From: Pseudomonadota bacterium
Lineage (GTDB): Bacteria; Pseudomonadota; Alphaproteobacteria; Rhizobiales; Pleomorphomonadaceae
DNA length: 55,722 nucleotides
Direction: 5' to 3'
Assembly (NCBI GenBank): GCA_023436885.1
Contig: JAEZHI010000027.1
Coordinates: 1-55,722, forward strand
Shown here: piece by piece, positions 32,110 to 40,690 of the stretch
How positions within the stretch are numbered: position 1 is the stretch's first letter
Layout: each line of letters starts with the position of its first letter
The notes under the pieces: generated by a model
Databases searched by the model: none
Seen by the model: only the letters and a program-made list of their open reading frames with translations
Told to the model about the DNA's origin: nothing
Made by a program: the position numbers and the translations under genes

Positions 32110-34134
32110 ATGACCGATTCCACCAAATCGCAAGCCAGCTCTTCCGATGCCGCCAGGACCGCCGAGATCGGCAAGGTTGCGCGACAAGGACAGTTTCTCG
32201 CGGTTGCCTCCCGCGCCGAGGCGGAACAACGCTTTCGCGCTCACCTCAAGCTCGAACCACTTGGCCGGGAGCTGGTGGCGATCGGCAAGGCTCGCGGACG
32301 CATTCTGGCGGAAGACTTGGCCGCCGCCGTAGACGTTCCCTGCTTCGACCGTTCGAATGTCGATGGCTTTGCGGTTCGGGCCGCCGATCTGGAACGGGCG
32401 GCCGCCGACGCGCCGGTTCGCCTCAAACTGAACGCCGAGCTGCTGACGCCGGGAGTTACGCCTGCGACGACCGTCGAGGCGGGCACGGCAACCGTCATCG
32501 CCACGGGTGGCATGGTTCCGCGCGGAGCCGATGCCGTGGTCATGGTCGAACACACCGAAGTGGTCGAAGATGGCGGCGACAGCTTCGTCGAAGTGGTGCA
32601 GGCCCTGGTTCCGGGCGCCATGATTTCCGTGGCCGGTTCCGACATTGCCGCTGGCGAGACGGTTCTGCGGCGTGGCCTTGAGCTCGGCTCGCGCGAGATC
32701 GCCATGCTCGCAGCCATCGGCATTGCCGAGGTACCGGTCTTCCGCCGCCCGAAGGTCGCCATTCTCTCGACCGGTGACGAACTGGTCGCGCCCGGTCAGC
32801 CGATGCAGCCGGGCAAGGTTTACGACAGCAACGGACCGATGCTGGCAGCGGCCGTCGAGGAGCTGGGGTGCGAGGCGATGAGCCTCGGCATCGTCATCGA
32901 CGACCAGGCGTTGATCGAGGCCGCCGTCGACAGGGCGGTTCGGGAAGCCGATGTCGTGCTTCTGTCCGGCGGCACCTCCAAGGGGGCAGGCGACTTCTGC
33001 TATCACGCCGTCGCAAGGTTTGCCGATCCGGGCATCGTCGTTCACGGCGTGTCGATCAAGCCGGGAAAGCCGCTGTGTCTGGCCGTGACGGCCGGCAAGC
33101 CGGTGGTGATCCTGCCGGGCTTTCCAACCTCCGCGACCTTCACCTTCCACGAGTTTGTCGCGCCGGTGCTGCGCGCCTTTTCCGGCTTGCCGCCGCTCCG
33201 TCGCGAGACCGTGAAGGCGGAGCTTGCCGTCCGCACGGCCTCCGACCCTGGGCGCACGGACTATGTTCTCGTGTCGCTGGCGGAAAAGCCCGGGGGCGGG
33301 CTCGCCGCCTATCCGATGGGCAAGAGCTCGGGGGCGGTCACTTCGTTCTCGCTGGCCGATGGCTTCTTCGCCATTCCGGACGACAGCGACATGGCCCAGG
33401 CCGGGGCCTCCGTCGAGGTAGCGCTTGTGGGCTCTGGCCAATCGGTCGCTGACCTTACCATCATCGGCAGCCACTGCGTTGGTCTCGATTATCTGGTGGG
33501 GCGCCTGGCCCGGGAAGGGCTGTCCGCCAAGGTCCTGTCGGTCGGCAGCAACGGTGGGCTCACGGCAGCCAAGCGTGGCGAATGCGACATTGCCGGCGTT
33601 CATCTCATGGACCCGGTGAGCGGTATCTACAACGAGCCCTACCTCACCGCTGATCTTTGCCTTTGCCGTGGTTATGGCCGGTTGCAGGGCGTCGTTTTCC
33701 GCAAGGGCGACGCGCGCTTTGAAGGCAAGACACCAGAGGCGGCCGTCGCGGCAGTGATCGCCGATCCGGGTTGCCTCATGGTCAATCGCAATGTCGGCAG
33801 CGGGACTCGCGTTTTGATCGATCGCCTGCTCGGGCCGGCCAAGCCCGCAGGCCACAGCCATCAGACGCGCTCACATAACGCGGTTGCTGTCGCAGTGGCG
33901 CAGGGACGTGCCGACTGGGGTCTGGCCATCGAGACCATGGCGAAGTTCTACGGGTTGGGTTTCCTGCCGCTGCAGGAAGAACTCTACGATTTCGTCATTC
34001 CCGCCGCGCGCTTCGAGCGTCCCGCCGTGCGTCGTTTCCGGGAGTTGCTCATCGATCCGGCCGTGACCGAGGACCTCGCGCGCCTTGGCTTCCGCATCGG
34101 AAGCACTGCCGCCAACCCATCCCAAGCCCGCTGA
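32110..34134 (+). CDS. MoeA fused to a periplasmic-binding-protein-like domain
   Basis: A 674-residue two-part protein. Residues about 45-440 are a complete MoeA: PCFDRSNVDGFAVRAADL, ATGGMVPRGADAVVMVEHTE, LSTGDELVAPGQPM, YDSNGP, LSGGTSKGAGDFCYHAV, IKPGKPLCLAV, LPGFPTSATFTFHEF. Residues about 450-660 are a PBP-like (LysR-substrate/TupA-like) domain: LTIIGSHCVGLDYLVGRL, SVGSNGGLTAAKRGECDIAGVHLMD, NRNVGSGTRVLIDRLL. There is no signal peptide, so the binding domain is cytoplasmic and may hand an oxyanion or cofactor to the MoeA part. Such fusions are known near Mo/W enzymes. The ATG at 32110 lies 14 bases after the degenerate MoeA gene. Confidence 0.9.
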   Translation: MTDSTKSQASSSDAARTAEIGKVARQGQFLAVASRAEAEQRFRAHLKLEPLGRELVAIGKARGRILAEDLAAAVDVPCFDRSNVDGFAVRAADLERAAADAPVRLKLNAELLTPGVTPATTVEAGTATVIATGGMVPRGADAVVMVEHTEVVEDGGDSFVEVVQALVPGAMISVAGSDIAAGETVLRRGLELGSREIAMLAAIGIAEVPVFRRPKVAILSTGDELVAPGQPMQPGKVYDSNGPMLAAAVEELGCEAMSLGIVIDDQALIEAAVDRAVREADVVLLSGGTSKGAGDFCYHAVARFADPGIVVHGVSIKPGKPLCLAVTAGKPVVILPGFPTSATFTFHEFVAPVLRAFSGLPPLRRETVKAELAVRTASDPGRTDYVLVSLAEKPGGGLAAYPMGKSSGAVTSFSLADGFFAIPDDSDMAQAGASVEVALVGSGQSVADLTIIGSHCVGLDYLVGRLAREGLSAKVLSVGSNGGLTAAKRGECDIAGVHLMDPVSGIYNEPYLTADLCLCRGYGRLQGVVFRKGDARFEGKTPEAAVAAVIADPGCLMVNRNVGSGTRVLIDRLLGPAKPAGHSHQTRSHNAVAVAVAQGRADWGLAIETMAKFYGLGFLPLQEELYDFVIPAARFERPAVRRFRELLIDPAVTEDLARLGFRIGSTAANPSQAR

Positions 34135-34161
34135 GTTGAGGCCATATCAAGAGAGCGAAAC

Positions 34162-35160
34162 ATGTCTGACAGACTCGTCGATGGCTTCGGTAGGGCGATC
34201 ACCTATCTCAGGGTGTCCGTCACCGACCGCTGTAATCTCCGTTGCGGCTACTGCATGGCGGGCGAGGTTCATTTCTCTCCGCGCCAGGATGTCCTCAGCA
34301 TCGAAGAGCTTGAACATCTTACCTCGGCCTTTGTCGGCTGCGGCATTACCAAGGTCAGGATCACCGGTGGCGAACCGCTGGTGCGCAAGGGTGTCATGCA
34401 TCTCTTCGAAGGACTGTCGCGTCATTTGAAGAGTGGCGCGTTGGCCGAGCTCTGCGTGACGACCAACGGCATTCTGCTGGCCAAATATGCAGAGACGCTC
34501 GCCGATTACGGTGTTCGGCGCGTGAACGTCTCGCTCGACACGCTCGATCCCGAGCGGTTCGCCGAGATCACCAGCGGCGGCGATGTGGAAGCTGTGCTGA
34601 GGGGCATCGAAGCGGCGCGCGTCGCCGGTCTGTCCGTCAAGCTCAACGCCGTGGCTCAGAAGGGATACATCGAGCACGATGCGGAAGCTCTCGTCCAGTT
34701 CGCGCAGGATCTGGGATTGGATATCTCGTTCATCGAGACCATGCCGCTCGGTGAGGTCAAGTCCAATTGCGCCGATCACTATCTGCCGCTCGGCGACCTG
34801 CGGAGCCTCATCGCGCGCAGGTGGACACTGACGGACACCGACGAGACGACGGGCGGTCCGGCCCATTATGTGCGCATCGAGGAAACCGGCGGACGGATCG
34901 GCTTCATCACCGCGCTGAGCCACTGCTTCTGTGAGGGCTGCAACCGGTTGCGCCTGAGCGCGACCGGCGCACTCTACACCTGTCTCGGCCATGACGAATT
35001 CACCGACCTCAGGTCGATCATCCGCCGGAACAGTACGGCGGCCGACCTTGAAGGCGCCATTCGCATGGCGGTCGCCGCCAAGCCGAGATCCCATGACTTC
35101 GGTACAGCTCCCATTCGCGAGCCGGCGCTGAAGCGACAAATGTCGGTGCTTGGCGGTTAG
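34162..35160 (+). CDS. moaA: GTP 3',8-cyclase MoaA
   Basis: Radical-SAM enzyme for the first step of pterin cofactor synthesis (GTP to 3',8-cyclo-7,8-dihydro-GTP). The 332-residue protein has the N-terminal SAM cluster motif CNLRCGYC (about 25-32), the GGEPL SAM-binding motif, and the C-terminal cluster CEGCNRLRLSATGALYTCLG. It ends in the required Gly-Gly (SVLGG). It is the last plus-strand gene of the tungsten island. Presence of moaA but not moaC, moaB or moaE here implies the rest of the pathway is encoded elsewhere. Confidence 0.95.
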   Translation: MSDRLVDGFGRAITYLRVSVTDRCNLRCGYCMAGEVHFSPRQDVLSIEELEHLTSAFVGCGITKVRITGGEPLVRKGVMHLFEGLSRHLKSGALAELCVTTNGILLAKYAETLADYGVRRVNVSLDTLDPERFAEITSGGDVEAVLRGIEAARVAGLSVKLNAVAQKGYIEHDAEALVQFAQDLGLDISFIETMPLGEVKSNCADHYLPLGDLRSLIARRWTLTDTDETTGGPAHYVRIEETGGRIGFITALSHCFCEGCNRLRLSATGALYTCLGHDEFTDLRSIIRRNSTAADLEGAIRMAVAAKPRSHDFGTAPIREPALKRQMSVLGG

Positions 35161-35219
35161 AAGGTCAAAATCCAGGGCGGCATCCGAGGCCAAGCGGGAC
35201 GGCTGAGCCCAGGCTGACA

Positions 35220-35465
35220 TCAAGCAAGCTCACGATACCCCCTGCTCGCCTTTTGCCGCTGGATCCGTGCGAACTGGGCCAGTGCCTCTTCCTCCCCGGC
35301 AAAGCTCATTGCCTTCATCTGGCCACGCGTGCCGATGCGGCCCCAGCGCCGCGTCAGGCAGACATCGCCGAACAGCGTCGGCTCGATCGACAGTGCGTAG
35401 AAGCGCGCCATGTTCCGGGCGGCGTCGCGGCGTTCGGTGTAGAGATGGCGGGGCAGGGCGGTCAT
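35220..35465 (-). CDS. WGR-domain protein
   Basis: A small protein of 81 residues (ATG complementary to 35463-35465; an in-frame TTG at 35501 would add 12). It consists of a single WGR domain: HLYTERRDAARNMARFYALSIEPTLFGDVCLTRRWGRIGTRGQMKAMSF, with the name-giving RRWGRIG. WGR domains bind nucleic acid and occur alone or in PARPs and helicases. It is convergent with moaA and appears unrelated to the tungsten genes. Confidence 0.85.
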   Translation of the reverse strand: MTALPRHLYTERRDAARNMARFYALSIEPTLFGDVCLTRRWGRIGTRGQMKAMSFAGEEEALAQFARIQRQKASRGYRELA

Positions 35466-35782
35466 GCGGTGAGGATCGCCAACCGCTGCCCTTGCGTCCA
35501 ACGACAGTTATGAATCGATCGGTCAACGTCGATTCATGGACTTGATGGGTTAAGATATGCGCCTCGGTGCTCGCTATTAGGCTGCAACCTATGATGACGG
35601 GGTAATTTTTCGCTCCACCGGAAGAGGATTTCTGTTAGGGCGCAATGTTGTTTTGCCGTTCAGCTGCTGACGCGAACAATTTGCTACTGTTACGGCAAAC
35701 AATAACCTACAAAGGCTATATATTAAAAAGCACCCCTGCTTGAATGCAGACCATCACAGTGCACTTTGCAACGGAGCAAAAG
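35466..35782 (+). promoter_or_regulatory. Upstream region of the ribose-type ABC importer
   Basis: No gene was found in this 317-base stretch. The 3' half is AT-rich, with TATATATTA just before a GC-poor leader. TTTGCCG (35652-35658) and CGGCAAA (35693-35699) are an inverted repeat around a 34-base spacer that may mark a regulator site. GGAG at 35773-35776 is the ribosome binding site of the following gene. Confidence 0.4.
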
Positions 35783-36760
35783 ATGGTCGGCGTGTCACCC
35801 ATTCGCGCAGCGATGCTTGGGGTTGTGTTCTCTCTCGTGGCTGGCAATGCAGCCCTTGCCGATGGTGACGTGCCTTCGCTGAAGGGCAAGACGATCGGCA
35901 TCACCTCGATCGGCAACGAACACTATTGGAACATCAAGGCCTATCAGGGCGCCGTCGATGAAATCAAAAAGCTCGGCGGTGAAGTGATCGGTCTCGATGC
36001 CGGTTACGTCGACGCCAAGCAGATCGCCCAGATCCAGACGCTGATCGCCCAGAAGCCCGATGCCATCATCGAGGAGCTCGGCACGGCTGCCGCTCTGCAG
36101 CCGTCGTTCAAGAAGATCGTCGATGCTGGCATTCCGCTGTTCACCCTGGACACCGGCACCAATTACGCCGTCAACACGGTGACATCGGACAACTGGAAGA
36201 TCGGTGAGGAACTGGCACTGAAGCTGGTCTCCGACATCGGTTACGAAGGCAACATCGTCGTCTTCAACGGCTTCTACAGCGTCACGCCCGTCGCCATCCG
36301 TTATGATCAGCTCCAGTCGGTGCTGAAGTACAATCCCAATGTGAAGATCATTCAGCCCGAGCTGAAGGAAGTCATCCCGAACACCGTTCAGGATGCGCAG
36401 ACGCAGATTACCGAGATCCTGAACAAGTATCCCAAGGGCGAGATCAAGGCGATCTGGTCGGCTTGGGACGTGCCGCAGGTGGGCGCCACGCAGGCGCTGG
36501 TCGCCGCTGGCCGCACCGAGATCAAGACCTACGGCGTCGATGGCAGCCCGGATATCGTGTCGCTGATCAAGGACCCTGCGCAGCCGGCCGCCGCCGTTGC
36601 CGCCCAGCAGCCCTATCTGATCGGCAAGGCCTCCGCCGACAACGTCGCGCGCTATCTGGCCGGCGACAAGAACATTCCGAAGATCACCTATGTGCCGCAT
36701 CTCCTTGTGACCAAGGAAAACGCCGCCGAGGCGCAGGTGCAGCTTGGCCAGGACAAGTAA
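35783..36760 (+). CDS. Ribose-type (CUT2) ABC transporter substrate-binding protein
   Basis: A 325-residue periplasmic binding protein of the Peripla_BP_4 (RbsB-like) family, starting MVGVSPIRAAMLGVVFSLVAGNAALA with cleavage before DGDV. The start ATG 35783 has GGAG six bases upstream; an ATG at 35744 is less likely. Typical features are KGKTIGITSIGNEHYWNIKAYQGAVDEIKKLGGEV, DAKQIAQIQTLIAQKPDAIIEEL, GIPLFTLDTGT and YGVDGSPDIVSLIKD. Ligands of this family include sugars, AI-2 and other polar compounds. The stop abuts the ATPase start. Proximity to the nitrogenase-like operon raises the possibility of an organosulfur or nucleoside-derived ligand; this is speculative. Confidence 0.9.
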   Translation: MVGVSPIRAAMLGVVFSLVAGNAALADGDVPSLKGKTIGITSIGNEHYWNIKAYQGAVDEIKKLGGEVIGLDAGYVDAKQIAQIQTLIAQKPDAIIEELGTAAALQPSFKKIVDAGIPLFTLDTGTNYAVNTVTSDNWKIGEELALKLVSDIGYEGNIVVFNGFYSVTPVAIRYDQLQSVLKYNPNVKIIQPELKEVIPNTVQDAQTQITEILNKYPKGEIKAIWSAWDVPQVGATQALVAAGRTEIKTYGVDGSPDIVSLIKDPAQPAAAVAAQQPYLIGKASADNVARYLAGDKNIPKITYVPHLLVTKENAAEAQVQLGQDK

Positions 36761-38290
36761 ATGTCAAATGCCTCTGTTCTTGCCCTGACGGGCATTTACA
36801 AGAGCTTTGGTGGTGCCGAGGCCCTTTCGGGGGCCTCGCTGTCGCTTGAACGGGGCTCTGTGCATGGCCTCGTCGGCCAGAACGGCGCCGGCAAGTCGAC
36901 GCTGGTCAAGGTGCTGGCGGGCATTCATCAGCCGGATCGGGGAACGATCGAGATCGACGGTGAAAGCCACACCCATCTGACCCCGCGCCGCGCCGAGAGC
37001 CTCGGCATCCATTTCATTCATCAGGACCGGCTGCTGGCGCCGACGCTGACCGTCGCCGAGAGCCTTTATCTCGGGGCCGAGCCGCGCCGGTTCGGGCTGC
37101 CCATCATCGATCACCGGCGTCTGCGGCGCGACGCTCGCGATGTTCTGCGGCGCATCTTCGAGATCGACATATCGCCGGACGCGCTGGTGCGCGACCTCTC
37201 GACGGCAGAGCAGAAGATCGTCCAGATCACCCGCGCCCTGTTGCAGAGCCCGCGCATCCTGGTGCTCGACGAACCGACCACGGCACTGGTTCGCCGCGAG
37301 GCCGAGCATCTGTTCTCGGCGATCGATCGGCTCAAGGCCGAGGGGTTGTCGATCCTCTACATTTCCCATTACCTCAACGAGATCGAACGCCTTTGCGATC
37401 GGGTCACCGTGCTCCGCAACGGCAAGGACGTTGGTACGGTGTCGCCGCGTGAGGTGCCGGCGGCCGGCATCGTGGCGCTGATGATCGACCGCAAGGTGGA
37501 CGCGTTGTTTCCACCAAGGACGAGCGTTGCCGGCGCCCCGGTGCTGGAAGTGCGCGGTCTGTCGCGCGACAAGGAGTTTTCCGACGTGTCGCTCACCCTC
37601 CGGAAGGGCGAGATCGTCGGCATCACCGGACTGGTCGGCTCCGGCACCAAGGCCTTCGCTCGCACGCTGTTCGGCCTGACCAGTCCGACATCCGGCGAGA
37701 TCCTGCTGCATGGCGAACGGCTGAAGCCGGGCTCGACCGTCGCCGCCGTGGCGCGCGGCATCGGCCTTGTTCCCGAAGACCGACGCAGTCATGGCATCTC
37801 TCTCGACCTGACGGTGCGCGAGAACGCCACACTCCCGAGCCTCTCCCGCTTCACCCGCAAGCTGGCGCTGCAGTTTGCCAAGGAGCGGGCAACGGTTGGC
37901 GACTTCATCTCCCGCCTCGCCATCAAGACGCCAGGGCCGGACGCGTTGCTGCGCAACCTCTCGGGCGGCAATCAGCAGAAGGTGGTGCTCTCCAAGTGGC
38001 TCATCCGCGGATCGGACGTGGTGATCCTCGACGAGCCGACGGTCGGCGTCGACGTCGGCGCCAAGGTCGACATCTACAGGGAGATCCGCGCGCTGGCCGA
38101 TTCCGGCGCCGCCATCCTGGTGGTGTCGTCGGATCTCCTGGAACTGACCGGCATATCCGACCGCGTGGAAGTGTTCTTCCGGGGGCGGATCGTCGCCGAA
38201 CGACAGGGGAGCGACCTCAATCAGGACGATCTCCTGCAACTGGTCACCACAGGTCAAACCGCAGAGAAACTTCGCAATGCCGCTGAATAG
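36761..38290 (+). CDS. Ribose-type ABC transporter double ATPase
   Basis: A 509-residue RbsA-like protein with two ATPase domains. Domain 1 has Walker A GQNGAGKST (about 38-46), a degenerate signature LSTAEQKIVQI and Walker B ILVLDEPTTAL. Domain 2 has a broken Walker A (GLVGSGTKAFARTLFG), a good signature LSGGNQQKVVLSKWL and Walker B VVILDEPTVGVDVG. This asymmetry is normal for CUT2 importers. The ATG directly follows the stop of the binding protein; the end overlaps the first permease by 14 bases. Confidence 0.93.
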   Translation: MSNASVLALTGIYKSFGGAEALSGASLSLERGSVHGLVGQNGAGKSTLVKVLAGIHQPDRGTIEIDGESHTHLTPRRAESLGIHFIHQDRLLAPTLTVAESLYLGAEPRRFGLPIIDHRRLRRDARDVLRRIFEIDISPDALVRDLSTAEQKIVQITRALLQSPRILVLDEPTTALVRREAEHLFSAIDRLKAEGLSILYISHYLNEIERLCDRVTVLRNGKDVGTVSPREVPAAGIVALMIDRKVDALFPPRTSVAGAPVLEVRGLSRDKEFSDVSLTLRKGEIVGITGLVGSGTKAFARTLFGLTSPTSGEILLHGERLKPGSTVAAVARGIGLVPEDRRSHGISLDLTVRENATLPSLSRFTRKLALQFAKERATVGDFISRLAIKTPGPDALLRNLSGGNQQKVVLSKWLIRGSDVVILDEPTVGVDVGAKVDIYREIRALADSGAAILVVSSDLLELTGISDRVEVFFRGRIVAERQGSDLNQDDLLQLVTTGQTAEKLRNAAE

Positions 38291-39251
38291 ACAGTCGTTA
38301 TCGAGCGCGACGCTGGTGCGTCTCAGCGCTTATGGCGCCTTTGTGATCGTGATCCTGGTGTTCGCCGTCGAGGCACGTGGCTTTCTGAGCTTTATCAACA
38401 TTGCCAACGTGCTGCAGCAGTCGGCAATCGCCGGCCTTCTGGCTTTCGGCCTGACGCTGGTTGTGCTCGGCGGCGGCGGCAATGTGGTGACCGGCGGCAT
38501 CGATCTGTCCGTCGCGGCGACCCTGGGGCTGGGCGCGGCGGTCTACGCCACACTGATCGCGCAAGGGCAGAGCGATCTGGTGGCCATCGGAGCGACCCTT
38601 GTTGTCGGCGTTCTCGTCGGCATCGCCAACGGTTTTGCCGTCGTGCGATTGCACATCCTGCCGCTTCTGGCGACGCTGGCGGTCGGCAAGATCGTCAGCG
38701 GCCTCGAATTCGTCCTGACGCAGAATTCAGTTGTCACGGCCACGTCGCCGGGGCTGACCTGGCTTGCCGAGATCGGTCCGCTGGATGTACCGATCATGGC
38801 CTGGGCCCTGGTCGTCGCTACCATCGCGCTGTTGCTGCTCGTTCAGGTGTCGCCCTTCGGCCTTCGCCTGCACGCGGTCGGCGCCCATCCGGAAGCGGCG
38901 CGCGCCTATGGCCTGCCGGTCCGGCAACTGCTGTTCCTCAGCTACGTGTTCAGCGGCTTTCTGAGCGCCGCCGCCGGCATCCTGCTGGCGGCCCTCTTAT
39001 CCGGCTCGTCGCCCGGCGCCAGCGAGATGCTGCTGCCCGTCGTTCTTTCGGTTCTCCTCGGGGTCGTGTTCTCGCGCCGTCTGGTGCCGACCATCGGGGG
39101 CACCTTCCTTGCGGTGCTGTTCATCAGCATCCTCGGCAACGGATTCCAGTTGCTCAATATATCGAGCTACTGGGTCAACGGCGTCGAAGGCGTGCTCATC
39201 CTGTTTGTCGTGGCATGGACCACCCTCAGCCAGCGCGAGGCGCATGCATGA
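38277..39251 (+). CDS. Ribose-type ABC transporter permease 1
   Basis: A 324-residue permease of the BPD_transp_2 family (RbsC-like) with eight to ten hydrophobic segments. Conserved parts are LAFGLTLVVLGGGGNVVTGGIDLSVAATLGLGAAVYA and LPVVLSVLLGVVFSRRLVPTIGGTFLAVLFISILGNGFQLLNISSYWVNGVEGVLIL. It overlaps the ATPase gene by 14 bases and the second permease by four, so the four genes form one operon. Two different permeases suggest a heterodimer. Confidence 0.92.
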   Translation: MPLNRQSLSSATLVRLSAYGAFVIVILVFAVEARGFLSFINIANVLQQSAIAGLLAFGLTLVVLGGGGNVVTGGIDLSVAATLGLGAAVYATLIAQGQSDLVAIGATLVVGVLVGIANGFAVVRLHILPLLATLAVGKIVSGLEFVLTQNSVVTATSPGLTWLAEIGPLDVPIMAWALVVATIALLLLVQVSPFGLRLHAVGAHPEAARAYGLPVRQLLFLSYVFSGFLSAAAGILLAALLSGSSPGASEMLLPVVLSVLLGVVFSRRLVPTIGGTFLAVLFISILGNGFQLLNISSYWVNGVEGVLILFVVAWTTLSQREAHA

Positions 39252-40171
39252 CCATCGTCTATCGCTTCGGCCTGGTATTCGCCCTTCTGGCGCTGGTGGT
39301 CGTGTTCTCGCTTGCTGCGCCGGCCTTCCTCACCGTGGCCAATTTCCAGAGCATCCTGTTCAATCACTTCGCCATCCTGTCGCTGGTGGCGGTTGGCATG
39401 ACGCTGGTGGTGGCCAGCGGCGGCATCGATCTGTCCATCGGCACGGCCGTGGACATGGCCAGCCTCGGCTACATCCTCCTGCTGGCCCAAGGCGTTCATC
39501 CGGCCGAGGCGATCGCCGTCGGATTGCTGCTGGCCGTGCTGGTCGGCGTGTTCAATGCCGGGCTGATCGCCACGCTGGATATCCCGCCGTTTCTGGCGAC
39601 CCTCGGCACGCTGTTCATCGGCCAGAGCATCCAGCAGCTGGCGACCAACGGCGGCGTGCCGGTCTACCTGATCGCCGGCGCGCCCCGGCCGATTTTCGCC
39701 CTGGTCGACAGCGCGCGGCTGTGGCTGGTGGCCGGCGGTCTCGTGGCGAGCTTTGCCGTCATGACCTACAGCCCGTTCGGGCGGCGGGTGCTGGCGCTTG
39801 GTACCGGGCCGCAGGTCGCCCGCTATTCCGGGCTGTCGACCAAGACGCTGACGCTGAAAGTGTTGCTGCTGTCCTCGCTGCTGGCCGGCATCGCCGGCAT
39901 CATCCTGTCGTCGTCCGTCAAATCCTACGCGCCGCTGTCCGGCAACGCCTACCTGATGGATGCTATCGGGGCGACGTTCCTCGGGACGACCCTCAATGCG
40001 ACGGGCCGGGCCAGCATAGTCGGCACGCTGGTCGGCGTCCTGCTGCTGAGCGTGGTGAAGAACGGACTGCTGCTGCTCGGCGTGTCATTCTACTGGCAGC
40101 AGGTGGTGAGCGGAACGCTGATCTTTCTCGTCCTCGCCGTCAGCTTCAGCGGCAAGTCGGCGGCGCACTGA
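39248..40171 (+). CDS. Ribose-type ABC transporter permease 2
   Basis: A 307-residue RbsC-like permease starting MTIVYRFGLVFALLALVVVFSLAAPAFLTVANFQSILFNH at ATG 39248, which overlaps the previous stop (ATGA). Family signatures are LVAVGMTLVVASGGIDLSIGTAVDMASL and DAIGATFLGTTLNATGRASIVGTLVGVLLLSVVKNGLLLLGVSFYWQQVVSGTLIFLVL. It is the last gene of the importer operon; an imperfect hairpin follows about 90 bases later. Confidence 0.92.
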   Translation: MTIVYRFGLVFALLALVVVFSLAAPAFLTVANFQSILFNHFAILSLVAVGMTLVVASGGIDLSIGTAVDMASLGYILLLAQGVHPAEAIAVGLLLAVLVGVFNAGLIATLDIPPFLATLGTLFIGQSIQQLATNGGVPVYLIAGAPRPIFALVDSARLWLVAGGLVASFAVMTYSPFGRRVLALGTGPQVARYSGLSTKTLTLKVLLLSSLLAGIAGIILSSSVKSYAPLSGNAYLMDAIGATFLGTTLNATGRASIVGTLVGVLLLSVVKNGLLLLGVSFYWQQVVSGTLIFLVLAVSFSGKSAAH

Positions 40172-40255
40172 GCGTGCCGGTTCACGGGTAACAACAAGGC
40201 CGGACCGCATTGTGGCTGGATCCGTGTTCTGGTGGCCGTCCGTCATTTTAGAGAG

Positions 40256-40290
40256 CATCGAGAGGGCCGGGGGCATATGTCCGCGGTCCT
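40256..40290. repeat. Hairpin element, copy 1
   Basis: CATCGAGAGGGCCG (40256-40269), continuing into GGGGCATATGTCCGCGG, is nearly the same as the sequence at 55690-55722. The arms around GCATATGT form an imperfect GC hairpin (GGGCCGGGG / CCGCGGTCC). It lies downstream of the ribose-type importer and may work as a transcription terminator or be an interspersed repeat. Confidence 0.6.
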
Positions 40291-40690
40291 CGTCATTTAT
40301 GGCGAGCCAGCCGATCTGGGCAGAAATCAGCGCGCGCCAATGAACGTATCTTTCGTGACCTTCGCAAAAGCCCGTAATCGGGAGGGCTTGCTACGAGATC
40401 TGCAGCTTTTGGTGGTGACTGACGAAATGGTGACGAATAAAAGAATATAAATTTAGTATTCTATATTCAATTCAACAACCCATTCTCCTAAAGTTGAATC
40501 AGATGTCGCCGCTGGTCGTCTGGGGAAATGATGGGTCATTTGTAGTATATATAAATACTTATCTCCTGGGTCGCCAGCATTGAGCGTCAGTTGGGCGTTC
40601 CTGAGACGACATCAAAACTGTGTCGGTACTTGAACAGACCGCCGTTGCGTCAGCAATCGCGTCGATCTGTCACGTCTCAAGGAAGCTCTC
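40291..40690 (+). promoter_or_regulatory. Regulatory region upstream of the nitrogenase-like operon
   Basis: There is no convincing gene in this stretch. Its middle part (about 40430-40565) is strikingly AT-rich. Three dyads are visible: GAATATA (40443-40449) / TATATTC (40462-40468); TTCAAC (40471-40476) / GTTGAA (40493-40498); and AGTAT (40544-40548) / ATACT (40555-40559) around ATATAA. No sigma-54 (GG-N10-GC, TGGCAC) promoter was found, unlike nif operons. AAGGAAG just before the ATG at 40691 is the ribosome binding site. Control by a sulfur- or metal-responsive regulator is possible but not shown. Confidence 0.5.

Noticed and set aside
31807..33861. 684-codon open frame on the minus strand
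   Set aside because: Antisense to the MoeA-like and MoeA-binding-protein genes; no family motifs, His/Asp/Gln-rich composition typical of antisense frames in GC-rich DNA.
36764..38257. 497-codon open frame on the minus strand
   Set aside because: Antisense to the double ATPase of the ribose-type importer; no domain resemblance.
40232..40450. 72-codon frame between importer and marH
   Set aside because: It spans the hairpin element and AT-rich promoter region; no homology signal or ribosome binding site.
40441..40690. Search for a sigma-54 promoter before marH
   Set aside because: No TGGCAC-N5-TTGC or good GG-N10-GC match was found.
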